From contig CANQPO010000003.1 in assembly GCA_947625695.1 (NCBI GenBank), positions 1-53,787 of the forward strand: a DNA stretch of 53,787 nt, read 5' to 3'. The notes under the pieces are model-generated. The model made no database searches. It was not told the origin of the DNA and saw nothing but the letters and a program-made list of their open reading frames with translations. Position 1 is the first letter of the stretch. Each line of letters begins with the position of its first letter. Shown one piece after another: positions 31,612 to 40,407 of the stretch. This DNA comes from an uncultured Clostridia bacterium (GTDB taxonomy: Bacteria > Bacillota > Clostridia > Christensenellales > Borkfalkiaceae). Both the position numbers and the translations under genes were made by a program.

Positions 31612-31667
31612 CTTGGCGCCCCTGTAGGGGAGCTGGCACGAACAACGTGAGTGACTGAGGGGTTTCA
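31612..31667 (+). repeat. Hairpin repeat, family G
   Basis: CTTGGCGCCCCTgtAGGGG, AGCTGG, then GACTGAGGGGTTT; reverse complement of the 21735-21785 copy. Preceded by CCCTTTCAGGGACAGCAAG (31587-31602), another motif shared with 21.7 and 52.1 kb. Confidence 0.65.
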
Positions 31668-31679
31668 ATCTAAAAACAG

Positions 31680-31707
31680 GCGCGCCGCGACTTTCGTCGC
31701 GGCGCGC
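31680..31707 (-). terminator. Terminator of pnuC
   Basis: GCGCGCCGCGAC-tttc-GTCGCGGCGCGC, a 12-bp GC stem. On the minus strand it is followed by a T-rich stretch (CTGTTTTTA), so it ends pnuC transcripts; it may also stop the methyltransferase transcript. Confidence 0.75.
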
Positions 31708-31712
31708 GCATT

Positions 31713-32438
31713 TTATACCGTTATCCGAACGCTCTCTTTCTCAAGGATCACCTGTTGTTTGCGGAGCAGACGCACCCAGTTGATGAGCCCATAGATGTCG
31801 TTTGCGAGGAACACGGAAAAACAGACGACCATCGCGAGATAGCTCTTGTCGGTTGCGGACATCAGCGACCAGAGCACGATGAGCACAATGTCGTTGAAAC
31901 AGTATGCAAAGGCGTAGAGGGGGCTCCTGCGCACCGAGAGCAGCATCGCGGCGCAGCTCGTGAACACGGAGACGGTGCTCCACCACACGTTGGGGGTGCC
32001 GAGTGCGCGCAGGATAAAGAAGAAGGCGGTTGACACCGCAAGGGAAATCGCCACGATCACGGGGTATTCCCGCAGTTTGAGTCGCCTTATTTCCACCTCC
32101 GTCTTTTTCCCGCCGAAAGGATTTTTCAGCCATGAAATGACGGCAAGCAGAGACACGGGCGCGGACATGCCGAGGCAGATGATGAGTTCCCCGTAGTACT
32201 TGCAGAAATAGGATACCACTCCGTAAAAGATGGCAAAGATCACGCTGAGAATTTGTCCCGCCACGTTTCCCTTCGCCATGAGAATGAGGGCGAGCACGCC
32301 GACGAGAGAGGCGGCAAGCTGCACATAGTCGGTATTCCCCGTCAGGAAAAAGGAGAGCAGGATCGCCGCGACCGAGCAGAAAAAGAGGGCGTACTCGATG
32401 GGCCGCACTTCTTTGAAAAAGCTCTTTACCGCGTTCAT
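31713..32438 (-). CDS. pnuC: Nicotinamide riboside transporter PnuC
   Basis: A 241-residue membrane protein with about seven helices and the PnuC hallmarks in its second half (GTPNVWWSTVSVFTSCAAML, YCFNDIVLIVLW, FLANDIYGLINW). It imports nicotinamide riboside or a related vitamin for NAD synthesis; related PnuT proteins move thiamine. The start is the ATG at 32438, directly after AAAGGAGGG, and the long frame upstream is leader RNA. That leader has riboswitch-like features (see 32460-32572), fitting control by NAD or its precursors. Confidence 0.85.
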   Translation of the reverse strand: MNAVKSFFKEVRPIEYALFFCSVAAILLSFFLTGNTDYVQLAASLVGVLALILMAKGNVAGQILSVIFAIFYGVVSYFCKYYGELIICLGMSAPVSLLAVISWLKNPFGGKKTEVEIRRLKLREYPVIVAISLAVSTAFFFILRALGTPNVWWSTVSVFTSCAAMLLSVRRSPLYAFAYCFNDIVLIVLWSLMSATDKSYLAMVVCFSVFLANDIYGLINWVRLLRKQQVILEKESVRITV

Positions 32439-32440
32439 AT

Positions 32441-32551
32441 TTCCCTCCTTTTGAAAAAAGCATTCCGCTCTGCGTTTACCTGAGGCGTTCGCCAAAGACC
32501 TGTCAACGCAAATACGGAATGCGCTCTGCATTCTCCGTGCCCGGTGGCACA
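32441..32551 (-). ncRNA. Structured pnuC leader, candidate riboswitch/attenuator
   Basis: Read on the minus strand, the leader starts with the hairpin GTGCC-accg-GGCAC, then GGAGAATGC, then GCATTCCG (32522-32515) which pairs with CGGAATGC (32467-32460) around an inner stem GCGTT/AACGC and the loop containing GGCGAACGCC and CAGG. A T-run follows CGGAATGC, so this outer stem would be a terminator. GGAGAATGC can instead pair with GCATTCC, giving a competing antiterminator. The family was not identified; a NAD-type or other aptamer is possible. Confidence 0.55.
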
Positions 32552-32566
32552 TTCAATTCTATCTAT

Positions 32567-32595
32567 AGTATAGCACAAATCTCCTTTTTTTGCAA
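32567..32595 (-). promoter_or_regulatory. Promoter of pnuC
   Basis: On the minus strand TTGCAA (32595-32590), 17 bases, TATACT (32572-32567). The start point near 32560 leaves an untranslated leader of about 120 bases. Confidence 0.7.
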
Positions 32596-32596
32596 G

Positions 32597-32626
32597 AAAA
32601 AACCCGACTTTTTTCGTCGGGTTTTT
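32597..32626 (-). terminator. Terminator of the 1204-residue surface protein gene
   Basis: AACCCGAC-ttttttc-GTCGGGTT with A/T runs on both sides, placed 20 bases past the gene's stop codon and abutting the pnuC -35 box. Confidence 0.8.
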
Positions 32627-32646
32627 ATATTTGCGCATATTTTCGG

Positions 32647-35600
32647 TTATTCGCCGTCATCCTCGGGCGTCTTGGACTTGGTCGGCTTTACGCGCTTGTC
32701 CTTGGGCGCCTTGATCCTCGTGCGCTTGCTTCTGTTTTTGAGCACGCGGCGGACGATGACTGCCACGATTGCGAACAGGAGTACGATCGCAAGGCTGCCG
32801 GAGGCGATGAGGAGCCAGATGTTCATGGGCTCGTCGGTCACGTTTTCGTCGGTATGATCGGTGTCGGCGTCCGTGTCACCGTCGTCCTGCGTGGGATACT
32901 GGGGTTCCACGGTGACGTCGGTCGCGGAGTAGTCGAGGAAGAAGGAGCGGCTTGCAGGCTGACCTTCCTGCGCCTCTTCGTTATAGAGGAGCCATGCGAT
33001 CTGTTCAGTGTATGCGGTCTGGTCGTAGGAGTAGTAGGGGTTGCCGAGCTCTTCTTCGTCCGTCGTCTCGTCGTAGCGGAGATAGTCCTTGGAGTCGAAG
33101 AAGGTGAAGGTGTAGTAACCTGCGTACTTTTCGGGCAGGTTGTCGTTTCTGCCGATAAAGCCTTCTTGGTCGGGCGACTTGCCCTCGTTCTCAATGTCCT
33201 TGATCGCCTGCACCGCTTCGTCGCGATAGGTGTCGAAGTTGGAGGAGACGTCGGCGGAGGAATAGTTGCTGAAGAATACGTAGCTGCCCACGTCGTTCTT
33301 GGTCTGGCCGTCGCGGCTGCCGCTCCAGACTTCGAGGCGGTAGCTCTTGGAGGCGTTCCCCGTGTGGAGATAGAAGTTCACGGTGACCCATTCGCCCGTG
33401 CCCTCGATCTCCATGTGCGCCGCGGGGAGCTTGTTCGCGTCGAGGTTGGAATAGCGGAAGTACTCGGTGGGAAGGTTGTTCACAACGGTCGAGTAGGTGT
33501 AGGTCCCAGTCTTAACGTCCACATCGCGGTAAGCGTAGAAGCGGCGGTCGTCGGGGTTGCGGAAGAAGGCGATGGTGCCGTCCTTCGTCACGTAGTTGCC
33601 GTCCGCGTCGATGTCGTAGTTGTGTAGGTTGGCGTAATATTTGCCGTCGTTGTCGCCCGCTTTGAAATACAGGCCGTTGGGTTGCAGTTCATAGAGGACC
33701 TCGCCCGACTTCTTGAATTCCTCCGAAGTGGGATCCATGTTGACGATGTTGCCGTCCTCGTCATACCAATAGGTATAGGTGGGAATGTCGGGGTGCAGGA
33801 GCGCGCCCGTCTCATCCGCCGTGGTGTCGATGAGGTAGATGTTCGCCGTAGCGCCCACGGAGGCCTTCACCTTCATGGAAATTCTGCGGTAAGAGGAGGA
33901 GGAAAGGGTCTCGGTCTCGGCGTAGTAGCCGTAGGCCTCTTCCTCGCCGTTGATGATGACAAGGGGTTGGCGGGAATCTCCGAAGAGGTTCGTCCACCAT
34001 TCGGTTGCGTTTTCGGGAGAACCTGCCGCAGCGTCAAGCGTGGTTTTCCATGCCTCTTCGCTGTCGTAGTAGTTCGCGGCGTTCTTGGAGCTCAGAAGTC
34101 CCGCGTAAACATTTTCGGGCTTGACGTTCTCCTTGCCTTCGTTCTGCACATAGTTGCTGCCGCCGAGCACGCCGCGGAAGTTGGCGGGAAGGGCGGGACC
34201 CGTCTTGATGTCCTCAACGGCGGTCGCGGAGACGGAGTCGAACTTCTTCGTCTCTTCCACTTCGCCCGTGAGGGAAACTTTCTTCGCGCGGTCGCCCGTG
34301 GAAGCGTAGCTGTATTCGGCCTTGGTGAGGGTCTTGATTTCGAAGCCCGTAAACGCCGCATAGCCTTCGCCGTAGTCGAACTTGTCGGTGCCGACGATGG
34401 TGGTGGGACCGTAGGAGAACTCCAAGGAGAAGGTCTTGTCGAGCTCGGTCGTGTTCTCGATGAAGAAGAAGCACTGCGCCCAGCCCTTATAGATGTCCTT
34501 CAGGTTTTCGTCGTCGCTCTTGGAGTCGATGTCCACTGCCGCAAGGGTCGTGGTGTCGAACGCGGTGATCGTCGTCTTGTTCTCGCCGTCCGTCACGGTG
34601 GCGCTCGCGCCCGTCAGCCCGCTCTGGATCTTACTCGTCTTGGCAAAGAAGGAGATGAGGATGCGGCTGTTGGGTGCAAGGGTGAAGAGGCTGTTTTCAC
34701 TGCCGTTGTCCGCGATTTGCAACTTTGCGGTGTACGCCGCGCCGTTCGCGGAGAGGAGCATGATGACCTTGCTGTCGTCCCCGCCGAAGGGGAACTTGTT
34801 CTCGAAGTCGTTGGTATAGACGTTTTTGAGATATTTATTTTCGGTGTTCTTGATATCGCCGACGGTGGTGAGCTCCGCAACGTTATTCTCGCTCGCGTTG
34901 AGAGAGGGGTCGATCTTCTCGGAGGTGTAGGTGTTGCTGCCCGCCTTTTCGGAGGTGAGGTCAACGGAGAAATTTTCGAGCAACTCTTCAACGGTCGCGG
35001 GATCGTCGTTGGGCGCGTAGAGGTCGAGCGCAAAAGTCTTGTATGCGTCAAAAGTAAATTTATCGGAGTCGAACTGCTTCTCCGCCTTGAGGGAGTCCAC
35101 GGTGCACTCCTTCACGCCTTCCTTGAGGTCTCCCTCGCCGTTGTCGGTGCGGATCGCCTTGTCGTAGTCCTCTGCGGAGATGATCTTGCAAGTTACGTCG
35201 TCGAAGAAGGCATAGCCGTCCACGGCGAAGTACTTATCGTCCGAGGAGCCCTGCCCGAGACCGAGCACGATGCGGAAGGTGCTGGTTGCAAAGGTGCTTG
35301 CGCGCACATAGAGGGTGTATTGCTGCCACTTCCCGTCCGTGTGGATGTTGTAGATCTGCATCTGGTCGAGGGTGGTGCCGCCCACGGTGTTGGTAACGCC
35401 GATGTAGGCGCCGCCGCGGCTCGTGAGCTCGGTGTCCTTGTAGTGGTAGAGCGCGTCCGTGCGCACCCAGACGGAGACCTCCGCCGCGGTGCCCGCGGAG
35501 AGGGTGATCGTGGTGCCGGAGGTATAGTACTGCGCCGTGCCGCGCACACCGTCGTCCGCGGTGCGCTTGTTGTGGATCATGAGCACGCTCGTGTTGTTCT

Positions 35601-36261
35601 CGTCGTCCTTCGTGGCGCCGTCGTGCAAGTCGAACACGTTGCCGCTCGAGCCGAGCGACACTTCTTCGTTGAACTTTTCCACGTCCTCGAAGTCCACGGA
35701 GTAGCTGTATTTTGCAAACAGCTTCGCCTCGTCCGAATTGCTGTCGAGATCGTCGATCTCTTCGTCGAAGATGTCGAGGAATTTCAGACGGTCGTAGGCG
35801 GAGACGTTCACATTCTCCCAATTCGCATAGGCTTCGGCGATCGTCTCGAAGGTCGTCACTTCCTTGGCGTCGTCGCCTTCGCCCTTCGTAAAGGTCTTAA
35901 AGCTGTAGCCGCCCGTCTTGGTGAAGTAATTCCAATCCTTGCTGTCGATGACGCCCGACTTGGTGTCGGAGGAGGGAGAGCCCGAGGTGAACGACCAGTT
36001 GTCGGGCGAGGAAATGATGTTGTACTTGCCGAGGGGCTTGCCGCTGTCGTCGGGATCGACGAGCTTGTCCGAATAAAATTCGAAGTTGCCGTTCTTGATT
36101 ACCTGCGTGTCGGTAGGAGCGACTTTGCTTTCCTCTTCGGGCTCTTCGGGCGTCGTCGCGCAAGCGGCGAGCACCCCGAACGAAAGGGATGCCGCGAGTG
36201 CGACGGAGAGCGCCGTCAGCGTCTTTTTCTTCCATTTGCTGTTTTCAAAGTTCTTTGCCAT
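32647..36261 (-). CDS. Large cell-surface protein, unknown function
   Basis: A 1204-residue protein. It starts with a basic region and a hydrophobic signal (~13-33) ending in the lipobox VLAAC; the next residues are acidic (TPEEPEEESK). Near the C-terminus one helix (~1152-1176; IWLLIASGSLAIVLLFAIVAVIVRR) is followed by a Lys/Arg-rich tail, so the protein may be held at both ends of the chain. The ~1100 residues between are rich in Asp, Thr, Tyr and Ser, with repeated beta-like stretches (AAEVSVWVRTDALY ... GKWQQYTLYVRAST, and ATANIYLIDTT ... EWVTVNFYLHTG), which suggest carbohydrate-binding-like beta sandwiches. I do not recognise a catalytic domain. It is monocistronic between its own promoter and terminator. 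Confidence 0.7.
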   Translation of the reverse strand: MAKNFENSKWKKKTLTALSVALAASLSFGVLAACATTPEEPEEESKVAPTDTQVIKNGNFEFYSDKLVDPDDSGKPLGKYNIISSPDNWSFTSGSPSSDTKSGVIDSKDWNYFTKTGGYSFKTFTKGEGDDAKEVTTFETIAEAYANWENVNVSAYDRLKFLDIFDEEIDDLDSNSDEAKLFAKYSYSVDFEDVEKFNEEVSLGSSGNVFDLHDGATKDDENNTSVLMIHNKRTADDGVRGTAQYYTSGTTITLSAGTAAEVSVWVRTDALYHYKDTELTSRGGAYIGVTNTVGGTTLDQMQIYNIHTDGKWQQYTLYVRASTFATSTFRIVLGLGQGSSDDKYFAVDGYAFFDDVTCKIISAEDYDKAIRTDNGEGDLKEGVKECTVDSLKAEKQFDSDKFTFDAYKTFALDLYAPNDDPATVEELLENFSVDLTSEKAGSNTYTSEKIDPSLNASENNVAELTTVGDIKNTENKYLKNVYTNDFENKFPFGGDDSKVIMLLSANGAAYTAKLQIADNGSENSLFTLAPNSRILISFFAKTSKIQSGLTGASATVTDGENKTTITAFDTTTLAAVDIDSKSDDENLKDIYKGWAQCFFFIENTTELDKTFSLEFSYGPTTIVGTDKFDYGEGYAAFTGFEIKTLTKAEYSYASTGDRAKKVSLTGEVEETKKFDSVSATAVEDIKTGPALPANFRGVLGGSNYVQNEGKENVKPENVYAGLLSSKNAANYYDSEEAWKTTLDAAAGSPENATEWWTNLFGDSRQPLVIINGEEEAYGYYAETETLSSSSYRRISMKVKASVGATANIYLIDTTADETGALLHPDIPTYTYWYDEDGNIVNMDPTSEEFKKSGEVLYELQPNGLYFKAGDNDGKYYANLHNYDIDADGNYVTKDGTIAFFRNPDDRRFYAYRDVDVKTGTYTYSTVVNNLPTEYFRYSNLDANKLPAAHMEIEGTGEWVTVNFYLHTGNASKSYRLEVWSGSRDGQTKNDVGSYVFFSNYSSADVSSNFDTYRDEAVQAIKDIENEGKSPDQEGFIGRNDNLPEKYAGYYTFTFFDSKDYLRYDETTDEEELGNPYYSYDQTAYTEQIAWLLYNEEAQEGQPASRSFFLDYSATDVTVEPQYPTQDDGDTDADTDHTDENVTDEPMNIWLLIASGSLAIVLLFAIVAVIVRRVLKNRSKRTRIKAPKDKRVKPTKSKTPEDDGE

Positions 36262-36347
36262 ATAACACCTTTTGTTTTATTTTGGGCGCAGAGCAATAAA
36301 AGTCGCGCACGCGCCCGCAATCGATTTTTCGCAAAATTACCTTTTCT

Positions 36348-36376
36348 ATTTTAGCCTAAAACTTTGCACAAGGCAA
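36348..36376 (-). promoter_or_regulatory. Promoter of the surface protein gene
   Basis: On the minus strand TTGCCT (36376-36371), 17 bases, TAAAAT (36353-36348). The leader is about 80 bases. Confidence 0.55.
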
Positions 36377-36460
36377 GCAATTATGCGGGCAATCGGAGAA
36401 AAAAAAGAGAAAAAATTCTGAAATGTCGCAATCTAATGGAAAGAAAGAGAGGAAAAGGGG

Positions 36461-36817
36461 ATGAAGAGAGGAAAGATCGGAATGCGTTTTTGGGGCGGAG
36501 CGCTCATCGGCGCGGTCAACGGGCTCTTGGGCGGCGGGGGCGGAATGCTCGCCGTCCCCCTTCTCAGGGCGGGCGGGCTCTCCCCGCGGCGGGCGCACGC
36601 CACCGCGATCTCCGTCATTCTGCCCGCGTCGGCGGTGAGCGGGCTCGTCTATCTCTTCGGCGGGCTTGCGCCCTTCTATGTTCTCGTGCCCGTGGCGCTC
36701 GGCGTCGTAATGGGGGGAATTGTCGGCGCAAAACTTCTGAACACTCTTCCCGTGCGCGCGGTCGATTTGCTCTTCGGCGCGCTCATGCTGCTTGCGGGGT
36801 GGAGGATGCTCGTATAA
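36461..36817 (+). CDS. TauE/SafE-like half transporter, first half
   Basis: A 118-residue membrane protein with about four helices. It has the family repeat signature near its start (LIGAVNGLLGGGGGMLAVPLL, Gly-rich) and ALGVVMGGIVGAKLLNTLP. TauE/SafE (TSUP) proteins export sulfite or organosulfonates and normally have two such repeats in ~250 residues. Here each repeat is encoded separately. Its TAA overlaps the ATG of the next gene (TAATG), so the two halves are translationally coupled and probably form one transporter. Ribosome binding site AGAGGAAAAGGGG. Confidence 0.75.
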   Translation: MKRGKIGMRFWGGALIGAVNGLLGGGGGMLAVPLLRAGGLSPRRAHATAISVILPASAVSGLVYLFGGLAPFYVLVPVALGVVMGGIVGAKLLNTLPVRAVDLLFGALMLLAGWRMLV

Positions 36818-37203
36818 TGTCCTTCTATCTGCTCTTTCTCTGCGGGATCGCGGGCGGGCTCATCGGCGGCATGGGCATGGGCGGCGGCACCCTCCTCATC
36901 CCCCTCCTCACCCTCTTTCTCGGCGTGCCGCAGGGGGTGGCGCAGGGGGTCAACCTGCTCTCCTTTCTCCCCATGTCCCTTTTCGCCCTCTCGGTGCATG
37001 CAAAGAACGGATTGCTTCAAAAAGAGGGATTATGGCAGCTCATTTTGCCCGCTCTTCTCTTCTCGGCGCTCGGAGGCCTATGCGCCCTCGTCCTCCCCGC
37101 AAAACTGCTCAGAAAGGGGTTCGGACTCCTCCTTCTTTTGCTCTCCGTATTCCCGTTGTCGGCGGCGTGGAGGGGAAAACGGGAAAATGAAAAAATATCT
37201 TAA
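36817..37203 (+). CDS. TauE/SafE-like half transporter, second half
   Basis: A 128-residue membrane protein starting at the ATG that overlaps the previous stop. It repeats the same signature (GGLIGGMGMGGGTLLIPLL), then GVPQGVAQGVNLLSFLPMSLF, as found in TSUP proteins, and ends with a basic tail (WRGKRENEKIS). With its partner it covers the size of one full transporter. The substrate is unknown. Confidence 0.75.
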   Translation: MSFYLLFLCGIAGGLIGGMGMGGGTLLIPLLTLFLGVPQGVAQGVNLLSFLPMSLFALSVHAKNGLLQKEGLWQLILPALLFSALGGLCALVLPAKLLRKGFGLLLLLLSVFPLSAAWRGKRENEKIS

Positions 37204-37230
37204 AAAAGCAAAAAATTTTCAAAAAGGGTA

Positions 37231-37259
37231 TGGACAAACCTCATTTCCTGTGTTAAAAT
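37231..37259 (+). promoter_or_regulatory. Promoter of the Ppx/GppA gene
   Basis: TGGACA (37231-37236), 17 bases, TAAAAT (37254-37259). It would drive the three overlapping genes 37347-40392, leaving a leader of about 80 bases. Confidence 0.55.
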
Positions 37260-37346
37260 AGCACCATAGAGTATTATGGGCAAAATCTTGCGTGTTTGCT
37301 CTCATGAGGGTCCGATAAAATTTTTTAAGTTTGAGGACAAAGAGAA

Positions 37347-38861
37347 ATGTCTAAGATAGGGATCATCGATTTAGGGTCCAATTCCGCGCGTCTTGTCATC
37401 GTCAACCTCTTTCAAGAGGGGTATTTCATGGTCGAGGACGAGCTCAAAGAGAGCGTCCGTTTGGGACAGGATATGGATAGGGACGGCTTTTTAAAGCCGC
37501 AACGCGTAGCGGAAACCATCAAAACGTTAAAAATGTTCAAACGCCTCTGCGAGGCGTCGGGGGTAGAGCGCATCATCGCGGTGGCGACTGCGGCGGTTCG
37601 CCGCGCCAAAAACCAGCGCTCTTTCCTCGATGAAATACAGGCGACCTGCGGGCTGAGAATGACCGTCCTCTCCGAAGAGGAGGAGGCGACCCTCGTCTAC
37701 CGCGGGGTCATCAACTCCATGGACGTGCCCAAGGGCATCATTTTAGAGATCGGCGGCGGCAGTTCCAAGATCGTCTACTACAATCGCCGTTGCATTCTGC
37801 AGCATATCACTCTGCCCTTCGGCGCGGTGACCCTCACCGACCTCTTCGCCGAGGAGGGGGTCTCTCCCGAGGAGCAGACCGCCAAGATCGAGGAGTTCTT
37901 CACCGAGCAGTTCAAAAAGATCGAGTGGCTCTCCGAGGTCGATCCCGACGTGCAGATGATCGGCGTCGGCGGTTCCTTCCGCAACCTCTACAAGATGAAC
38001 CGCATCGTGCGAAAATACCCGATCAACGTCGTGCACAACTACACCTTTGCGGTGGAGGACTTCCGCTCCGTCTATGAGATGGTGCGCGTTCTGGATGTGG
38101 AGAAGCGCAAGCGCATCCGCGGGCTCTCTCCTGCCCGTGCGGACATCATGCCCGCCGCGCTCGCCATCATTAAGGCGTTTACCGACTATCTGCACATCGA
38201 GTCCTTCCAGATCAGCGGGTGCGGCCTCCGCGAGGGCATCATGTTCAATCAGGCGGTGCCCATGACGGAGGAGCGGCCCCTTTCGGACGTGCTCGGCTAC
38301 TCCCTCAATACCCTTGTCAAATATTATCATTGCGACGAAAAGCACGTGGAGCACGTGGTGCATCTCGCCATCCAGCTCTTCAAACAGCTGCGGGTGCTGC
38401 ACAAGTTCCCGCGCGTCTATCTGCGCGTTTTGAAAGTGGCGGCGAGCCTGCACGACTGCGGGCTGAGCGTGCGCTATTACAACAACCAGAAGCACAGCCG
38501 CTATATGATCCTGAACTCCGCCATCTACGGCGTCACCCACCGCGAGCTCGTGCTTGCCGCATTCGTGGCGGGCTGCCACAGGAAGGAGGACCTTCTTCCC
38601 GCCGATTGGGCGCGCTATAAAGAGATCGTTACCGACGAGGACTTAGACGTCGTGCGCAAGCTCGGGGTGCTGCTTCGCATCGCCGAGAGCTTGGACCGGA
38701 GCGGCCTCGGCATGGTGACGGGGGTGAACTGCGACGTGTTGGGAGATTCCGTCATCATGAAGACGGAGCTCGCGGGCGACGCGACCCTCGAACTCGCGCA
38801 GGCGGCAAAGGCCAACCCCGAGTTCAAGCGCACCTTCAAGAAAAATCTGGAAATTCTCTGA
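37347..38861 (+). CDS. Ppx/GppA phosphatase with HD-type C-terminus
   Basis: A 504-residue protein that probably hydrolyses polyphosphate or pppGpp. The ASKHA-fold N-terminal ~300 residues carry IGIIDLGSNSARLVIV (phosphate 1), AVATAAVRRAKN, and EIGGGSSKIVYY (phosphate 2). The C-terminal ~190 residues are helical with an HD-like pattern (AASLHDCGLSVRYYNNQKHSRYMI), as in longer Ppx proteins. It overlaps maf by one base (TGATG). Confidence 0.88.
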   Translation: MSKIGIIDLGSNSARLVIVNLFQEGYFMVEDELKESVRLGQDMDRDGFLKPQRVAETIKTLKMFKRLCEASGVERIIAVATAAVRRAKNQRSFLDEIQATCGLRMTVLSEEEEATLVYRGVINSMDVPKGIILEIGGGSSKIVYYNRRCILQHITLPFGAVTLTDLFAEEGVSPEEQTAKIEEFFTEQFKKIEWLSEVDPDVQMIGVGGSFRNLYKMNRIVRKYPINVVHNYTFAVEDFRSVYEMVRVLDVEKRKRIRGLSPARADIMPAALAIIKAFTDYLHIESFQISGCGLREGIMFNQAVPMTEERPLSDVLGYSLNTLVKYYHCDEKHVEHVVHLAIQLFKQLRVLHKFPRVYLRVLKVAASLHDCGLSVRYYNNQKHSRYMILNSAIYGVTHRELVLAAFVAGCHRKEDLLPADWARYKEIVTDEDLDVVRKLGVLLRIAESLDRSGLGMVTGVNCDVLGDSVIMKTELAGDATLELAQAAKANPEFKRTFKKNLEIL

Positions 38862-39412
38862 TGGAACTCATTCTGGCGAGCAATTCGCCGCGCAGAAGAG
38901 AACTGCTGAGCGAGCTCGGCGTTCCATTTGAGGTCATCCCTTCCCGTTTCGAAGAGAGGCAGGAGGGGCTTTCCGCACGGGAGACCGTTCTGCGCTTCGC
39001 CGAGGGGAAAGCGAGGGAGGTATCCTTGCGCTATCCGGAAGCGTATGTGCTCGGCGCGGATACCGTCGTCTGCTTTGAAGGGGAAATTTTGGGAAAGCCC
39101 AAAGATAGGGAGGACGCAAAGCGCATGCTCCGCCTCCTGAGCGGGAACACCCACTCCGTGTTCACGGGGGTGTGCCTTGCGGGGCGGGGAGTTCTTTTGA
39201 AAGAGGTCGCCGAGACCAAAGTCACCTTCCGCCCCTTGAGCGAAGAATTTATCGAAGAATATGTTGCGGGCGGGTCGCCGATGGATAAGGCGGGCGCCTA
39301 CGGCATACAGGACGGCGGTCTTGCCGCCGATTATACAGGAAGTTATACCAACGTCATCGGGCTCCCCGTGGAGACGGTGAAAGCGTTTTTCAAGGAAGTA
39401 CATTTATGCTGA
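38861..39412 (+). CDS. maf: Maf-like nucleotide pyrophosphatase
   Basis: A 183-residue Maf/YceF/YhdE-family protein, which hydrolyses non-canonical nucleotides such as modified dTTP/UTP and is linked to septum formation control. Motifs: ILASNSPRRRELL at the start, LGADTVVCFEGEILGKPKD in the middle, SVFTGV, and DKAGAYGIQDGG. Length is normal. It overlaps Ppx upstream (1 base) and the MreB-like gene downstream (7 bases), so the three genes form an operon. Confidence 0.93.
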   Translation: MELILASNSPRRRELLSELGVPFEVIPSRFEERQEGLSARETVLRFAEGKAREVSLRYPEAYVLGADTVVCFEGEILGKPKDREDAKRMLRLLSGNTHSVFTGVCLAGRGVLLKEVAETKVTFRPLSEEFIEEYVAGGSPMDKAGAYGIQDGGLAADYTGSYTNVIGLPVETVKAFFKEVHLC

Positions 39413-40392
39413 AACTTGCGATTGATTTCGGAACGTCCGTCACCAAAATTTACCGTCTCGGGAGCGGCATCGTGCTCGCCGAAGCGACCTGCATCACCGT
39501 GCAGAAGGACACGGGCGAGATCCGCGCCTACGGAAACGACGCAAAGCGTCTCTTGGGCAAGACCGCCGATCAGACGGACGTCTGTTTCCCCGTGTACGAG
39601 GGGGAAATCGTCTCGGAAAAACTTGCCGCGGCGCTTCTTGAACACTTTTTGAAGAAGGCCGCGGGCCGCGCCCTCTCGGTGGAGGCGCTCTTCTGCGTGC
39701 CCTGCGGGTTCAAGCAGGAATCGCGCGAAAAGATCTACCGTGTTGCGAAAACGGCAGGGATCTCCCGCGTCAACTTTGCGGAGACGCCCTTCTTGAGCGC
39801 CCTCGGGCAGGACGTTCCTTTAAGCGAGAGCAATCCCGTGTTCGCCATCGACATCGGCGCGGGGGTCACCTCGATTGCGACCTTCTCCCTCGACGGCATC
39901 ATCGCGGGCATCTCCATGAACGTCGGCGGGAACAACATGGATATCCACATCATCGACCATATTGCCGATAAGTTCAATTTGAAGATCGGGTCTCTTACGA
40001 GCGAAAAACTCAAAAACACGGTGGGGAGCCTCATCGAGGACGACAACCAGTCCACCCTCATCAACGGGCGGGATATCACGACGGGCAAACCGCGCTCCGT
40101 TTCCGTCTCCTCGGCGGATATCGAGTTCCCCGTGCGCATCTATGTGGATAAAATCGTGGAATATGCCGAGCTCGTCCTCAAAAAACTGCCCGCGGAGGTG
40201 TCCGCGGCGGTGGGCAAGAGCGGGGTATATCTCTCGGGCGGCGTCGCGGGGCTTGCGGGGCTTGCAGACTATGTTTCGGAGAAAATGCAGATGGAAGCGC
40301 ACATCTCGGGCGATCCGCAGATGTCCGTGGTGCTCGGCGGCGGCAGGGCGGTGGGAAACGCCTCCCTTCTTCGCCGTATCAGAATGGAATAA
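39406..40392 (+). CDS. MreB-like actin homologue
   Basis: A 328-residue ASKHA/actin-fold protein. Phosphate 1 is LAIDFGTSVTKIYRLGSG, phosphate 2 AIDIGAGVTSIATFSLDG, and the adenosine motif SGGVAGLAGLADYVSEK; PCGFKQESREKIYRVAKTAGISRVNFAETPFLSA is as in MreB. It resembles MreB/Mbl, which organise wall synthesis along the cell, but sequence around the nucleotide pocket is diverged and I cannot say which paralogue it is. The location after maf matches the maf-mreB gene order seen in many Firmicutes. Confidence 0.8.
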   Translation: MLKLAIDFGTSVTKIYRLGSGIVLAEATCITVQKDTGEIRAYGNDAKRLLGKTADQTDVCFPVYEGEIVSEKLAAALLEHFLKKAAGRALSVEALFCVPCGFKQESREKIYRVAKTAGISRVNFAETPFLSALGQDVPLSESNPVFAIDIGAGVTSIATFSLDGIIAGISMNVGGNNMDIHIIDHIADKFNLKIGSLTSEKLKNTVGSLIEDDNQSTLINGRDITTGKPRSVSVSSADIEFPVRIYVDKIVEYAELVLKKLPAEVSAAVGKSGVYLSGGVAGLAGLADYVSEKMQMEAHISGDPQMSVVLGGGRAVGNASLLRRIRME

Positions 40393-40407
40393 ACTGCCGA
40401 AAATCGT

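Noticed and set aside
33682..36354. 890-codon open frame opposite the 1204-residue surface protein
   Set aside because: Antisense shadow; Val/Arg-rich, no motifs, and no promoter or ribosome binding site, while the minus-strand gene has signal peptide, anchor, promoter and terminator.
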